In this document: positions 42,351-51,055 of the stretch, piece by piece | Numbering within the stretch: the stretch's first letter is position 1 | How the letters are laid out: each line of letters starts with the position of its first letter | Program-made: the position numbers and the translations under genes | The notes under the pieces: model-generated | Seen by the model: only the letters and a program-made list of their open reading frames with translations | What the model was told of the DNA's origin: nothing | Databases searched by the model: none | NCBI RefSeq assembly: GCF_014207095.1 | Contig: NZ_JACHBG010000002.1 | Coordinates: 434,001-498,000, forward strand | Direction of reading: 5' to 3' | Length of the DNA stretch: 64,000 nt | Origin: Martinezella lusitana | GTDB lineage: Bacteria; Pseudomonadota; Alphaproteobacteria; Rhizobiales; Rhizobiaceae

Positions 42351-43394
42351 ATGCGTCTCATAGTAGTTGGCACGGGCGGCATGGCGAAGAACCATGTAGA
42401 GCATTTCGCCCGCATTCCTGGCGTCGAAATTGTCGGCGCCGTCGATACGGATGCGACAAGGCTCACTGCCTTTTGCGATACGTTCGATATCAAAAAGCGC
42501 TTTCTGTCTTTGGACGAGGCGCTGGCCTGGGGTGAGTTTGATTCGGTGACAAACGTCACGCCGGACAAGGCTCACAATCCGACCACTCTGCCGCTGCTTG
42601 CCGCCGGCAAACATGTTCTCTGCGAGAAGCCTCTCGCGGAGAACTACGAGAAGGCGTTGGAGATGACGGAAGCTGCCGAAAGGGCAGGGGTCGTCAACAT
42701 GGTCAACCTGACCTATCGCAATGTCGCGCAGCTGCAGAAGGCGCGCGAGATGGTGATCTCGGGCGAGATCGGCACGGTCAAGCATGTCGAGGCGTCCTAC
42801 CTGCAGAGCTGGCTCGTCTCCAAGGCCTGGGGTGACTGGCGCAGCGAATCCAAATGGCTGTGGCGCTTATCGACCGGACACGGTTCGAACGGCGTTCTCG
42901 GCGATATCGGCATCCATATTCTCGATTTCGCCGCCTATGGCGCAGCGACGGATATCGACCACGTCTTCGCGCGATTGAAAACATTCGCCAAGGCTCCTGG
43001 TGAACGCATCGGCGAATATACGCTCGACGCCAACGATAGCTTCTCGATGTCGGTCGATTTCGCCAATGGTGCGCTCGGCGTCGTGCATGCGAGCCGCTGG
43101 GCAACGGGTCACTTGAATGAGCTGAAGCTTCGCATCTATGGCGAGCGCGGCGGCCTGGAAGTGACCCACAGCCCGAACGGCTCCGAGCTGCGCGGTTGCC
43201 TCGGCGACGATACCGAAACGGCGACGTGGAAGGTGATCGAGGTGCCGCCGGTCCCGACCAATTACCAGCGCTTCGCCGAAGCCGTCATGACCGGCAGCAG
43301 CCAGGATCCGAGCTTCCGCCATGCAGCAAACTTGCAGCGCGTGCTGGATCTTGCCATGGTAACGGAAACAGAGCGGCGCGAACTGAAGGTCTGA
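42351..43394 (+). CDS. thuB: ThuB-like Gfo/Idh/MocA dehydrogenase
   Basis: 347 residues. A Rossmann start RLIVVGTGGMAKNHVEHFA, the EKP motif in HVLCEKPLAENY and the GDIGIHILDFAAYG motif with its catalytic His are present. With ThuA it oxidises disaccharides to 3-keto derivatives. Only 8 bases separate it from thuA. It is a distant paralogue of the oxidoreductase at 33890. Confidence 0.88.
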   Translation: MRLIVVGTGGMAKNHVEHFARIPGVEIVGAVDTDATRLTAFCDTFDIKKRFLSLDEALAWGEFDSVTNVTPDKAHNPTTLPLLAAGKHVLCEKPLAENYEKALEMTEAAERAGVVNMVNLTYRNVAQLQKAREMVISGEIGTVKHVEASYLQSWLVSKAWGDWRSESKWLWRLSTGHGSNGVLGDIGIHILDFAAYGAATDIDHVFARLKTFAKAPGERIGEYTLDANDSFSMSVDFANGALGVVHASRWATGHLNELKLRIYGERGGLEVTHSPNGSELRGCLGDDTETATWKVIEVPPVPTNYQRFAEAVMTGSSQDPSFRHAANLQRVLDLAMVTETERRELKV

Positions 43395-43434
43395 TATCCT
43401 AAGACCCTTCAGGCAAAGCCTTGGGAGTGCGTGC

Positions 43435-44262
43435 ATGTCTACCGAGGAAAAAGTTGCCAACCATTACACACGCGGATCGCTGGAAACGGCGATCCTGCAA
43501 ACCCTTGCCGATAACGGCAGGGATATCGACAACCTGCGCCTTCGCGATCTGGCCGGCGTCGATGAGTTTCACCTGGGGCGCCATGCTGCCACGGTGGATC
43601 TTGCGCGCGATCTTGATCTTTCGGCAGGTCTCCGGCTTGCCGATATCGGATCAGGGCTAGGCGGGCCTGCACGCCATTTTGCCGACACCTATGGATGCGT
43701 CGTCTCGGGTATCGATCTTACCGAAGAATTCGTTCAGGTTGCCAATTCGCTGACCGCGCGCTGCGGTCTGGCGGAGCAAGTGTCCTTCCAGCAGGGGAGT
43801 GCCTTGTCCCTGCCTTTCGAGAGCGGCAGTTTCGACCGCGCGACACTCATTCATGTCGGTATGAACATCGAGGACAAGGCGAAGCTGTTCGCGGAGATCA
43901 GGCGCATCCTGAAGCCGGGCGGTCGTTTCGGCCTCTATGAAGTGATGCAGATGCGTGATGGCGCGCTACCCTTTCCAATGCCTTGGGCGATGGATCCGGA
44001 GACCAGTTTCGTTCGCAGCCCCGATGTCTATCGTCGACTGCTCGATGAGGCAGGTTTGGTGGTGGAGCTGGAACAGGATCGCAGCGCGCTGGCGATCCGT
44101 CTGGCGCACGAGGCGCGTGCCAAGGCGGCCGTAGGCGGCGCGCGCGACCAAGGGTTCCGCGCACTGATGGGTCCGAAAGCCGGTGAGCGAAGCAACAATG
44201 TCAACACGTCGGTCGAAGGCGGATTGCTCGCGCCGATCGAGATGATCGCGAAAGCCGTTTGA
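43435..44262 (+). CDS. class I SAM-dependent methyltransferase
   Basis: 275 residues. Motif I is DIGSGLGGPARHFA (about 69-82), motif II GCVVSGIDLTEEF, then FDRATLIHVGMNIEDK and LKPGGRFGLYEVM. The pattern resembles UbiE/sarcosine-dimethylglycine methyltransferases. The substrate cannot be read from sequence. It begins 40 bases after thuB and may be co-transcribed, although no functional link is apparent. The fluoride-responsive promoter follows downstream. Confidence 0.82.
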   Translation: MSTEEKVANHYTRGSLETAILQTLADNGRDIDNLRLRDLAGVDEFHLGRHAATVDLARDLDLSAGLRLADIGSGLGGPARHFADTYGCVVSGIDLTEEFVQVANSLTARCGLAEQVSFQQGSALSLPFESGSFDRATLIHVGMNIEDKAKLFAEIRRILKPGGRFGLYEVMQMRDGALPFPMPWAMDPETSFVRSPDVYRRLLDEAGLVVELEQDRSALAIRLAHEARAKAAVGGARDQGFRALMGPKAGERSNNVNTSVEGGLLAPIEMIAKAV

Positions 44263-44296
44263 TGATGTCGCGTTCGAGGCACTTGGTTGTAGTGCG

Positions 44297-44324
44297 TTGA
44301 CAGCGGCGGGGCTATTTCTATATT
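44297..44324 (+). promoter_or_regulatory. housekeeping promoter of the fluoride operon
   Basis: TTGACA (44297-44302), 16 bases, then TATATT (44319-44324), five of six with the -10 consensus. Transcription would begin near 44331, just before the riboswitch aptamer. Confidence 0.75.
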
Positions 44325-44335
44325 GCAATCTCAAC

Positions 44336-44409
44336 GGTAATGGATTTCTGCCGGGCCATGGTGGCCGAACCGCTGCTCTGATTTTTCCAGGGAAGCTGAT
44401 GACTCCTAC
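44336..44409 (+). ncRNA. fluoride riboswitch (crcB motif)
   Basis: The 5' part GGTAATGGATTTCTGCC and the 3' part AACCGCT...AGCTGATGACTCCTAC match the conserved crcB/fluoride aptamer, notably CTGATGACTCCTAC. The middle GGGCCATGGTGGCCG region can form the variable stem. The downstream genes encode two kinds of fluoride exporter, which supports the call. When fluoride binds, the overlapping terminator should be prevented. Confidence 0.92.
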
Positions 44410-44451
44410 TCAACCCGCCTGAAGGCGAAGGAGTAGAGTCGTGCCTTTTTT
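44401..44451 (+). terminator. expression-platform terminator of the fluoride riboswitch
   Basis: The last aptamer bases (GACTCCTACTC) can pair with GAGTAGAGTC downstream, enclosing a CGCC-TGAA-GGCG inner hairpin, and a run of six T follows. Because this stem uses the aptamer's own conserved 3' strand, the two folds exclude each other. Confidence 0.85.
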
Positions 44452-44529
44452 CTTACCGTCATCCCAATCCTATCCCCCATCCGGTATCCCCGTAAGACCT
44501 TCGTATGGCTTCGCGGGAGGGGCAAACTG

Positions 44530-45900
44530 ATGTCCGCATCCGCCTATTTTCAGCATCGCTTTCAGCAATTTCGCAGTCTGTTCAAATGGATCCTCCTGGT
44601 CGCGCCGATGGCTGTCGTTGTCGGTTCGCTCTGTGCACTGTTTCTGTGGAGCCTGGACAAGGCGACGGCAACGCGCTTCGACCATCCCTGGCTGATCTTC
44701 CTGATGCCGGTTGCCGGCTTTCTGATGGTGCTGGTTTACCAGCGCTTCGGCCGCGGTTCCGAAGGCGGCAACAATCTGATTGTCGACCAGATCCATGAGC
44801 CGGGCGGCGGCGTGCCGCTGCGCATGGCGCCCTTCATTCTCGTATCCACCGTTCTGACGCATCTGGTTGGCGGCTCGGCGGGGCGCGAGGGCACGGCCGT
44901 GCAACTCGGGGGCAGCGTTGCCAGCGCCTTTGCCAAGGTTTTTCGGCTCAGTCATGCCGAGATCCGCGTGCTTCTCATGGCGGGTATCGCCGCCGGTTTC
45001 GGTGCGGTCTTCGGCACGCCGATCGCCGGGGCGATCTTTGCGCTCGAAGTGCTGACGATCGGGCGAGTGCAATATGAAGCGCTCATCCCGAGCCTTGCGG
45101 CGGCGATCGCGGCGGACTGGACCTGCCACGCGTGGGGTATCGAGCATATCCAGTATCGGATCGGCTATCTTGCGGACACGCCGGCGGGCACTTTCCATCT
45201 GGATGCGTTGCTGCTTCTCAAGGTCGGCATAGCCGGCGTGATCTTCGGTCTGGCCGCCCGCTGTTTCAGCGAGGTCTCGCATAGGGCGTCGGCGGCGTTC
45301 AAGCGGGTCTGCGCCTATGCGCCGCTGCGGCCCGTTATTGCCAGCGCGATATTGATCGGCCTCGTCTACCTGCTCGGAACGCGACAATATCTGGGGCTTG
45401 GCGTCTGGTCGCCCAACCCCGGCGATGCGACGATCCTCGGCTTCTTCGATCCCACCCATGCCGACTATTGGAGCTGGTTCTGGAAGGCGGTCTTCACCAT
45501 CGTGACACTGAGCGCCGGCTTCAAGGGCGGCGAGGTGACGCCTCTGTTTTTCATTGGTGCTGCGCTCGGCAATGCCCTTGCCGCCGTCCTCGGGGGCCCG
45601 GCTGATCTTTTCGCCGGATTGGGTTTTGTCGCCGTCTTTGCCGGAGCGACGAATACACCGCTGGCCTGCATGATCATGGGCATCGAGCTCTTCGGCGCGA
45701 CGCATACCGTCTATCTCGCCGTCGCCTGCTTCCTTGCCTATATCTGCAGCGGCCATACCAGCATCTATCTGGCGCAGCGGCTTGGCATCGCAAAGAGCGC
45801 AGCCTCGGGACCGCTTCCTGCGGATACACCGCTGAGACATATTCGCGATGGCAGCCTGACGGCGCAGCGGGAAGATACCCATAAGATCGAAAAGGCTTGA
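44530..45900 (+). CDS. CLC-type fluoride/proton antiporter (CLC-F/EriC-F)
   Basis: 456 residues from the ATG at 44530 behind GGGAGGGG. CLC features are [29 protein letters not shown] and the ending motif [15 protein letters not shown]. The first selectivity motif reads EGGNNLI rather than the chloride-type GSGIP, as in the fluoride-selective subgroup. About ten or more membrane segments are visible. It should expel fluoride under control of the riboswitch and is 23 bases before crcB. Confidence 0.9.
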   Translation: MSASAYFQHRFQQFRSLFKWILLVAPMAVVVGSLCALFLWSLDKATATRFDHPWLIFLMPVAGFLMVLVYQRFGRGSEGGNNLIVDQIHEPGGGVPLRMAPFILVSTVLTHLVGGSAGREGTAVQLGGSVASAFAKVFRLSHAEIRVLLMAGIAAGFGAVFGTPIAGAIFALEVLTIGRVQYEALIPSLAAAIAADWTCHAWGIEHIQYRIGYLADTPAGTFHLDALLLLKVGIAGVIFGLAARCFSEVSHRASAAFKRVCAYAPLRPVIASAILIGLVYLLGTRQYLGLGVWSPNPGDATILGFFDPTHADYWSWFWKAVFTIVTLSAGFKGGEVTPLFFIGAALGNALAAVLGGPADLFAGLGFVAVFAGATNTPLACMIMGIELFGATHTVYLAVACFLAYICSGHTSIYLAQRLGIAKSAASGPLPADTPLRHIRDGSLTAQREDTHKIEKA

Positions 45901-45923
45901 TGTAACGAAGGCTGGAGATTGGC

Positions 45924-46313
45924 GTGCTCTATTTCATCGTGTTTATCGGTGCCGGGGTCGGCGGCGCCTTCCGCCTTGGCATCAATGAAGTTGCCGACCG
46001 TCTGCTCGGCGGGGAGTTTCCCTTCGGCACCCTTGTCATCAATGTCCTCGGGGCCTTCCTCATGGGATTGCTGACGGAGTATTTCTCCTTCCGCGGCGGT
46101 GTGTCGCAGGAGGTGCGGCTGTTTCTGACCACAGGCATCCTGGGCGGGTTCACGACGTTTTCGACCTTCGCACTGGAGAGCGTCCTGCTTTGGGAGCGCG
46201 GTCAGTGGGTGCCGGCAATTGCCTATATTGCCCTGTCCGTTTTCCTGTCGATCTGTGCGTTAATTGCTGGACTTGCAATTGTCCGGCTAATAATTCAGGC
46301 TCAAACTGCATAG
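45924..46313 (+). CDS. crcB: fluoride channel CrcB (Fluc)
   Basis: 129 residues from a GTG at 45924. Four helices carry the Fluc motifs GAGVGGAFRLGI, GTLVINVLGAFLMG and GGFTTFSTF, the last holding the phenylalanines that line the pore. It is a dual-topology dimeric fluoride channel. It is co-transcribed with the CLC gene under the fluoride riboswitch. Confidence 0.93.
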   Translation: MLYFIVFIGAGVGGAFRLGINEVADRLLGGEFPFGTLVINVLGAFLMGLLTEYFSFRGGVSQEVRLFLTTGILGGFTTFSTFALESVLLWERGQWVPAIAYIALSVFLSICALIAGLAIVRLIIQAQTA

Positions 46314-46611
46314 TGATGGAGGTCGGCAGATTTCGCCGCATTTCTGTCGATTCTGAGGTGAATGGCTCACGAGAATCGCTGGAGATTCATCCCAGGATGA
46401 ACCACTGCTCGTTGCGAACGGGCTCTCTTGCGAAATTCGACTATTCAACTCATATAATCGATTATTATGATCACCGCATAACAAAGGAGTCGGGTGTCAA
46501 TCGGGAAGGGACAGACTGATATCCCAAGCTTCAAGCCTGTTGCCTCCTAGGGATTTGCATGCAGATTCCGTTGGCGAAGATTTCCTCCCTGGACAGCCCT
46601 TAAAGACAGAC

Positions 46612-47457
46612 ATGACGGAGAGTTCCTTGAGCGCACCTGCTCCCACTTCCAACGAATCGCATACTCCGGAACAGACTTTTGGCACGGCCGGGATCGCGCC
46701 CATGGAGCGCGCGAGCGCAATGACGCGCTTCTTCATGGGCATCGTCGCCTGGGCCGAGGGACTCAATCTGAAATACGCCAAGCTTGGCAACCCGCCTGTT
46801 TATGACACCAAAACCTTCCCCTGGGCTGCCGAGATCGAGAAGGATTATCCGGCGATCCGTGCGGAGCTTGAGAAGGTGTTGCTGCGCCAGAGCGAACTGC
46901 CGACCTTCCAGGACATCTCGACCGATGTGAAGACGATTTCGACCGACACGCGCTGGAAGACCTTCTTCCTCCTCGGTTTCGGCGTGAAGTCCGAGCAGAA
47001 CATCAAGGCTTGCCCGAATACCTGGGCGGCCGTGCAGAAGATCCCCGGCCTGACGACGGCGATGTTCTCGATCTTCGAGCCGGGCAAGCATCTTCCGGCC
47101 CATCGCGGTCCCTATAACGGCGTGCTTCGCCTGCATCTCGGCCTCATCGTGCCGGAGCCGAACGAGAAGCTTGCCATCCGCGTCGACAAGCAGGTTTGCC
47201 ACTGGCAGGAGGGCAAGGCGCTGATTTTCGACGACGCTTATGAGCATGAAGCCTGGAACCATTCCGACAAGACCCGCGTGGTGCTCTTCGTCGATTTCGT
47301 CAAGCCGCTGAAATTCCCGGCCCGCATCGTCAACTGGGCCCTGATGAACCTGGCGATCTTCACGCCCTTCATCAAGGAAGGCCTCGACAATCACAAGGAA
47401 TGGGAAAAGAAGTTCTACGCCGAAGCCGAGGCGTTCAGAAACCGTCCGAAGCCCTGA
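46612..47457 (+). CDS. aspartyl/asparaginyl beta-hydroxylase family lipid hydroxylase (LpxO/OlsC-like)
   Basis: 281 residues from the ATG at 46612; an upstream TTG start is possible but lacks a ribosome site. Iron ligands are in HRGPYNGVLRLHLG and in DDAYEHEAWN, as in the 2-oxoglutarate-dependent LpxO and OlsC enzymes that add a 2-hydroxyl group to acyl chains of lipid A or ornithine lipids. A C-terminal hydrophobic patch (VNWALMNLAIFTPF) may touch the membrane. In Rhizobium tropici OlsC is such a relative. Lipid A and ornithine lipid substrates cannot be separated by sequence here. Confidence 0.82.
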   Translation: MTESSLSAPAPTSNESHTPEQTFGTAGIAPMERASAMTRFFMGIVAWAEGLNLKYAKLGNPPVYDTKTFPWAAEIEKDYPAIRAELEKVLLRQSELPTFQDISTDVKTISTDTRWKTFFLLGFGVKSEQNIKACPNTWAAVQKIPGLTTAMFSIFEPGKHLPAHRGPYNGVLRLHLGLIVPEPNEKLAIRVDKQVCHWQEGKALIFDDAYEHEAWNHSDKTRVVLFVDFVKPLKFPARIVNWALMNLAIFTPFIKEGLDNHKEWEKKFYAEAEAFRNRPKP

Positions 47458-47480
47458 TTTCATCGGCTGTTTGATTTAGC

Positions 47481-47520
47481 AAAACCCCGGAATCCCTGCG
47501 GATTCCGGGGTTTTGTTTTG
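47481..47520. terminator. strong bidirectional terminator
   Basis: AAAACCCCGGAATC and GATTCCGGGGTTTT arms around a short loop, followed by GTTTTG. It stands between the hydroxylase and the convergent flotillin genes and has A and T tracts on both sides, so it can end both transcripts. Confidence 0.92.
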
Positions 47521-47537
47521 TCGATCAGAGGCCCGCG

Positions 47538-49256
47538 TCAGGCAGGCTTGCTCGCGTCGCCTTCCTCTTCCTCATAGTCTTCTTCTTCCGGCTCGGCTGT
47601 CGCGGACTTCCCGTCGAGCTTGCCGAGCAGCGCCGAGATGGCGTTGTCGCCGTCGAAGCCGGCTTCCTTGAGCAGGCGGTCGAGGATCGGCTTGTTGGCC
47701 TGGTAGGAGAGAAGCTGGCCGGCAAGACCTTCGCCGAGGCCGACGCCGCTGCCGCCATTCGTGCCGCCGGTGTTGCGGCCGAGCATGCCGCCGGTGTCGA
47801 AGATGCGGATGTCGGAGATCTTCTCGATCGGCTTAACCGCTTCGGCAAGAGCGGCGGGCACAATGCGGATGCGCTCGCGGGTGATCTCGAATTCGATGAT
47901 GGCGGGGCTGAGCTTGTTGCGGGCTTCGTTGAGCAGCGCTTCGCTCTCAGCCGTTGCCTTACCGGTTTCGAGAATACCCTTGGCCTTGATGATCGCGGCA
48001 TCGGCATCGGCGGTTGCCAGCGTCTTGATGGCATCTGCCTGGTCGATGGCTGCCTGCTTTTCGGCTTCTGCGGCAATCGTAACGGCGGTCGCCTGGGTCT
48101 GAGCGCGCTTCTGCGCGTCGATCACTGCGATCTGCTTTTCACGTTCTGCGATCTCAACGGCCTTGGCGGTGCCGACCTTTTCTTCGGCCGCGATGGCGAG
48201 TGCGCGGGCAGCCTCTGCCTTCGCCTTGGCTTCCGACTCCTCACGGCTCTTGTTGGAGACCGCGATGGCGCTTTCCTGGGCGACGATCTGAATGTCTCGG
48301 CGGGCTTCTGTATCGCGCTGCTGCACGGCTCGGGTCGAGTCGATGTTGGCGGATTCGCGAGCCTGCTTTGCGGCGGCCTCGCGTTCGGCGATCGCCTGTT
48401 CGGCGGCGATGCGGGCTTCTTCTTCCGCGCGCTTGGCTGCCTGTTCCTGCTGTGCGGTTTCAGCGCGAGTTGCTGCCGATTTGTTGGCAATGTCACGCTG
48501 CTGGTTCAACTCGGCTTCGCGCTTCGTCCGCTCGATGGTGAGGGACTGCTGGCGAGCCTCAAGGTCCTTCTGGGCAATCGCGACTTCGGTATCGCGGACG
48601 ACCTCATTGCGCTCCTTCTTGCGGGCTTCGGTGACGCGGGTCAGCGCGGCAAGACCGTGGGCATCGAAGAAGTTGTTGGCATTGAAGTGTTTGATATCGG
48701 TCTGGTCGAGGCGGGTAAGCGACACCGATTCCAGTTCGAGACCGTTGGACTGCAGGTCGGAACCAACCGCATCCTGCACTGCCTTGACGAAATCCATGCG
48801 TTGTTCCTGCAGGGCGTCAAGGTTCATGGTGGCCGCGACCGAGCGAAGGCTGTCGACGAACTTTGCTTCGATCAGCTGACGCAGCTGCTCACTGTCATTG
48901 GTGCGGCTGCCGAGTGTCTGTGCGGCAAGGGCGATCGACGAGCTGTCCGGCTTGACGCGGACATAGAACTCGGCACCGATATCGACGCGCATGCGGTCCT
49001 TGGTGATCAGCGCGTCGTTTTCGCCGCGCTGAACTTCCAGGCGCAGGGTCTTGAGGTTGACGCGAGCGATCGAGTGGAAGATCGGCAGGACGACGGAACC
49101 GCCGTCGAGCACAACTTTTTGACCGCCGAGGCCGGTCCGCACATAGGCTTCATCCCGGCTCGAGCGGACATAGAGCGAGGCAAGGACAAAGCCGATCCCG
49201 AGGATCAGGACGAGGCCGATGCCTGCGGGAACGATAAGGTCGTAAAGGTCGGTCAT
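47538..49256 (-). CDS. yqiK: flotillin-like SPFH protein (YqiK family)
   Basis: 572 residues. One N-terminal membrane helix (about 8-30) is followed by an SPFH/band-7 domain (about 35-210), a very long Ala/Glu/Arg coiled-coil (about 215-450) and a flexible acidic C-terminus. Flotillins organise membrane microdomains and respond to envelope stress. It overlaps yqiJ by four bases and is preceded further up by a pspA-like gene, a layout also found in enterobacterial yqiIJK. Confidence 0.9.
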   Translation of the reverse strand: MTDLYDLIVPAGIGLVLILGIGFVLASLYVRSSRDEAYVRTGLGGQKVVLDGGSVVLPIFHSIARVNLKTLRLEVQRGENDALITKDRMRVDIGAEFYVRVKPDSSSIALAAQTLGSRTNDSEQLRQLIEAKFVDSLRSVAATMNLDALQEQRMDFVKAVQDAVGSDLQSNGLELESVSLTRLDQTDIKHFNANNFFDAHGLAALTRVTEARKKERNEVVRDTEVAIAQKDLEARQQSLTIERTKREAELNQQRDIANKSAATRAETAQQEQAAKRAEEEARIAAEQAIAEREAAAKQARESANIDSTRAVQQRDTEARRDIQIVAQESAIAVSNKSREESEAKAKAEAARALAIAAEEKVGTAKAVEIAEREKQIAVIDAQKRAQTQATAVTIAAEAEKQAAIDQADAIKTLATADADAAIIKAKGILETGKATAESEALLNEARNKLSPAIIEFEITRERIRIVPAALAEAVKPIEKISDIRIFDTGGMLGRNTGGTNGGSGVGLGEGLAGQLLSYQANKPILDRLLKEAGFDGDNAISALLGKLDGKSATAEPEEEDYEEEEGDASKPA

Positions 49257-49906
49257 GAATGTTTCTCCGTAGAGGATTTATCACCGGGCTCCACAAGGTC
49301 CGATGGGGCGGAAACTGCGATGAAGATGTCGGCCTTGCGGTCGACAAGCAGAACTTTGGCGCCGATCGGCAAGGGACCTTCGCCCTTGGCGGCGCTGGCT
49401 CGCAGCTGATGCCAGTTGCCAAAGGCGTCCTTGACGCTGACGCGGCCAGGCAGGCCCTGGTCCAGTGGGCCGATGGTAACCGTGCCGGTACGACCGACGA
49501 AATCGGCGCTGTCGACGGCATAGGTTTCATCGCGTGGAATGAGCCGCGCGATGGTGCGGGTTGAGCCTCTTACCAGCGGAATGGTCAGAGCCGTGGCGGG
49601 AATGACCGCGACGATTGCCGGCAGTGGTGCAGAGATACTGTCGGCGACCGTCTGCACGGCGAAGCCGGTGATGGCAAACATGCCGAGCAGCAGCATGATC
49701 AGGATCAGCAGCGGCACGCCGCCGATATTGATCCGGGAGAGCAGGCCGGCGAGCGCACCATCGTGACCATCGAAATGCGGCTTACCGATGAGTTCGCTCA
49801 GCGAGAAGCCGAGCAGCATCGACAGGATTTCGATTGCCGTCAGTCCGATCAGGATCATTGCCGCAATGGCAAAAGGCGCACATTCGGGTGCGAGAAACAG
49901 GTGCAT
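49253..49906 (-). CDS. yqiJ: YqiJ/NfeD-like membrane protein (OB-fold)
   Basis: 217 residues. Three membrane segments (about 10-35, 62-82, 92-112) precede a C-terminal OB-fold of the NfeD type (FVGRTGTVTIGPLDQGLPGRVSVKDAFGNWHQL). NfeD-like proteins pair with flotillins. Its stop overlaps the flotillin start by four bases (ATGA), and it begins 3 bases after the pspA-like gene ends. Confidence 0.87.
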   Translation of the reverse strand: MHLFLAPECAPFAIAAMILIGLTAIEILSMLLGFSLSELIGKPHFDGHDGALAGLLSRINIGGVPLLILIMLLLGMFAITGFAVQTVADSISAPLPAIVAVIPATALTIPLVRGSTRTIARLIPRDETYAVDSADFVGRTGTVTIGPLDQGLPGRVSVKDAFGNWHQLRASAAKGEGPLPIGAKVLLVDRKADIFIAVSAPSDLVEPGDKSSTEKHS

Positions 49907-49909
49907 CGT

Positions 49910-50563
49910 TTACTGGCCACTGGCCTTGAAGCGGGCAAGGCGTGCTTCGATAGCCTGCTCCCGGTGCAGGCGGTCGAGCTCATCGAGCTCGGCGCTGGTG
50001 GTGGGCTCGCCCGCCGGTACGCCCGTCAGGCGAGAAACTGCCGACGCCGCGCGAGCTGCGCCGACGCTAGGCGATACATGTGGCTTTCCGCCGCTTGTCT
50101 CCTCCGGCGCATGGCGGGTGACGCTGCGCTTGAAGTCGACGAGCCGGGCTTCCGCCTCGCGGCGTGTGGCGAGAATGGCTTGTAGCGCCTTCTGGCCCTC
50201 GTCGATCTGCTCGTGGGAATCCGCCAGCGCCTTGTCAAGCGCGGCGATCTGAGCTTCCAGGTCGATCTGGCGGGCTACGCCGGCCTTGGCGAGATCGTCG
50301 CGATCGGCGGAAACGGCGAGCCGTATTTTCTCGTCGAGGGCTGAGAGGTCATCGGCGATTTCAGTACGGCGGCTCTGGATGCGATATTCCTCGGCGCGCG
50401 CCTTGCCCAGATCTGTGCGTGCATCGTCTGCGGCCGCATCGATCTCGCGTAGCGCCTGCTCGATGACTGCGATCTTGTTCGCGCCTTCCACCTTGTCGAT
50501 GGCGGTGTTGGCGAGGCCGGCGATCAGCCGCCCCATGCGGGAAAGAATGCCTTCATTCGTCAT
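49910..50563 (-). CDS. PspA/IM30-family protein from the internal start
   Basis: 217 residues starting MTNEGILSRMGRLIAGLANTA, the usual start of YjfJ-type PspA proteins, with GGAGGA at ideal spacing. It is a long helical hairpin (coiled coil about 25-150) and ends in a short linker and helix. PspA proteins coat and stabilise stressed inner membrane. It is nested in the longer reading frame described above and is followed by yqiJ and yqiK, as in other flotillin-PspA operons. Confidence 0.82.
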   Translation of the reverse strand: MTNEGILSRMGRLIAGLANTAIDKVEGANKIAVIEQALREIDAAADDARTDLGKARAEEYRIQSRRTEIADDLSALDEKIRLAVSADRDDLAKAGVARQIDLEAQIAALDKALADSHEQIDEGQKALQAILATRREAEARLVDFKRSVTRHAPEETSGGKPHVSPSVGAARAASAVSRLTGVPAGEPTTSAELDELDRLHREQAIEARLARFKASGQ

Positions 50564-51055
50564 GGTGTTTTCCTCCGTTCGGGGGGAGTTGGGCGTTACG
50601 CCGATGTGAATCTCGTAGCGGCCGTCATCGGCGATCAAATAGGCGGGAAAGACGCTCTCCCAGCCCTTGAAATAACCGGCCACGTCGAAGGGCACGGCAA
50701 AGCGGCCGCGCACCGTCGAGATTGTCAGGTCCGACGGACCCTTGATGGCAAAAAGCTTCTCGTCGAGGGGCAGGCGGTTGATCGCCGTCAACGCCCCTCG
50801 GCCTGCCGCGAAGTCCCGCAGGCCGAGCGTGACGAGACGCGCGGGCAAAGCGGTGCGTTCGCGGATGGTTTCATAGGCAAGGTCATGAAGCCTGACGAGG
50901 TTCGAACCGGCTCTGTCCGGAACGATCTCTGCCAAAAGTGTCATCATCTGCCTATATGCGGCGAAGGTCTCATCCATCGCCTGTTGTGCTTCTGCATCGG
51001 GCGCGAGTTCATACCGCAGATCCGTTGCGTGCGATGGAGCGGGTGTCTTAGCCAT
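49910..51055 (-). CDS. TnpB-like N-terminal region fused in frame to a PspA/IM30 protein
   Basis: 381 residues from the ATG at 51055. Residues about 1-160 resemble the front half (helical and WED-type region) of IS605 TnpB proteins: ERTALPARLVTLGLRDFA corresponds to the RE(R)FGLsaQ-AIRAIAK helix, LPLDEKLFAIKGPSDLTIST to the YDeRI-sFKG-d-vSL-T strand pair, and GRFAVPFDVAGY and DDGRYEIHIGV to the strands that follow. No RuvC half is present, so it cannot be a nuclease. Residues 165-381 are PspA/IM30. An internal ATG at 50563 has a perfect GGAGGA seven bases upstream, so PspA alone is probably also made. Confidence 0.65.
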   Translation of the reverse strand: MAKTPAPSHATDLRYELAPDAEAQQAMDETFAAYRQMMTLLAEIVPDRAGSNLVRLHDLAYETIRERTALPARLVTLGLRDFAAGRGALTAINRLPLDEKLFAIKGPSDLTISTVRGRFAVPFDVAGYFKGWESVFPAYLIADDGRYEIHIGVTPNSPRTEENTMTNEGILSRMGRLIAGLANTAIDKVEGANKIAVIEQALREIDAAADDARTDLGKARAEEYRIQSRRTEIADDLSALDEKIRLAVSADRDDLAKAGVARQIDLEAQIAALDKALADSHEQIDEGQKALQAILATRREAEARLVDFKRSVTRHAPEETSGGKPHVSPSVGAARAASAVSRLTGVPAGEPTTSAELDELDRLHREQAIEARLARFKASGQ

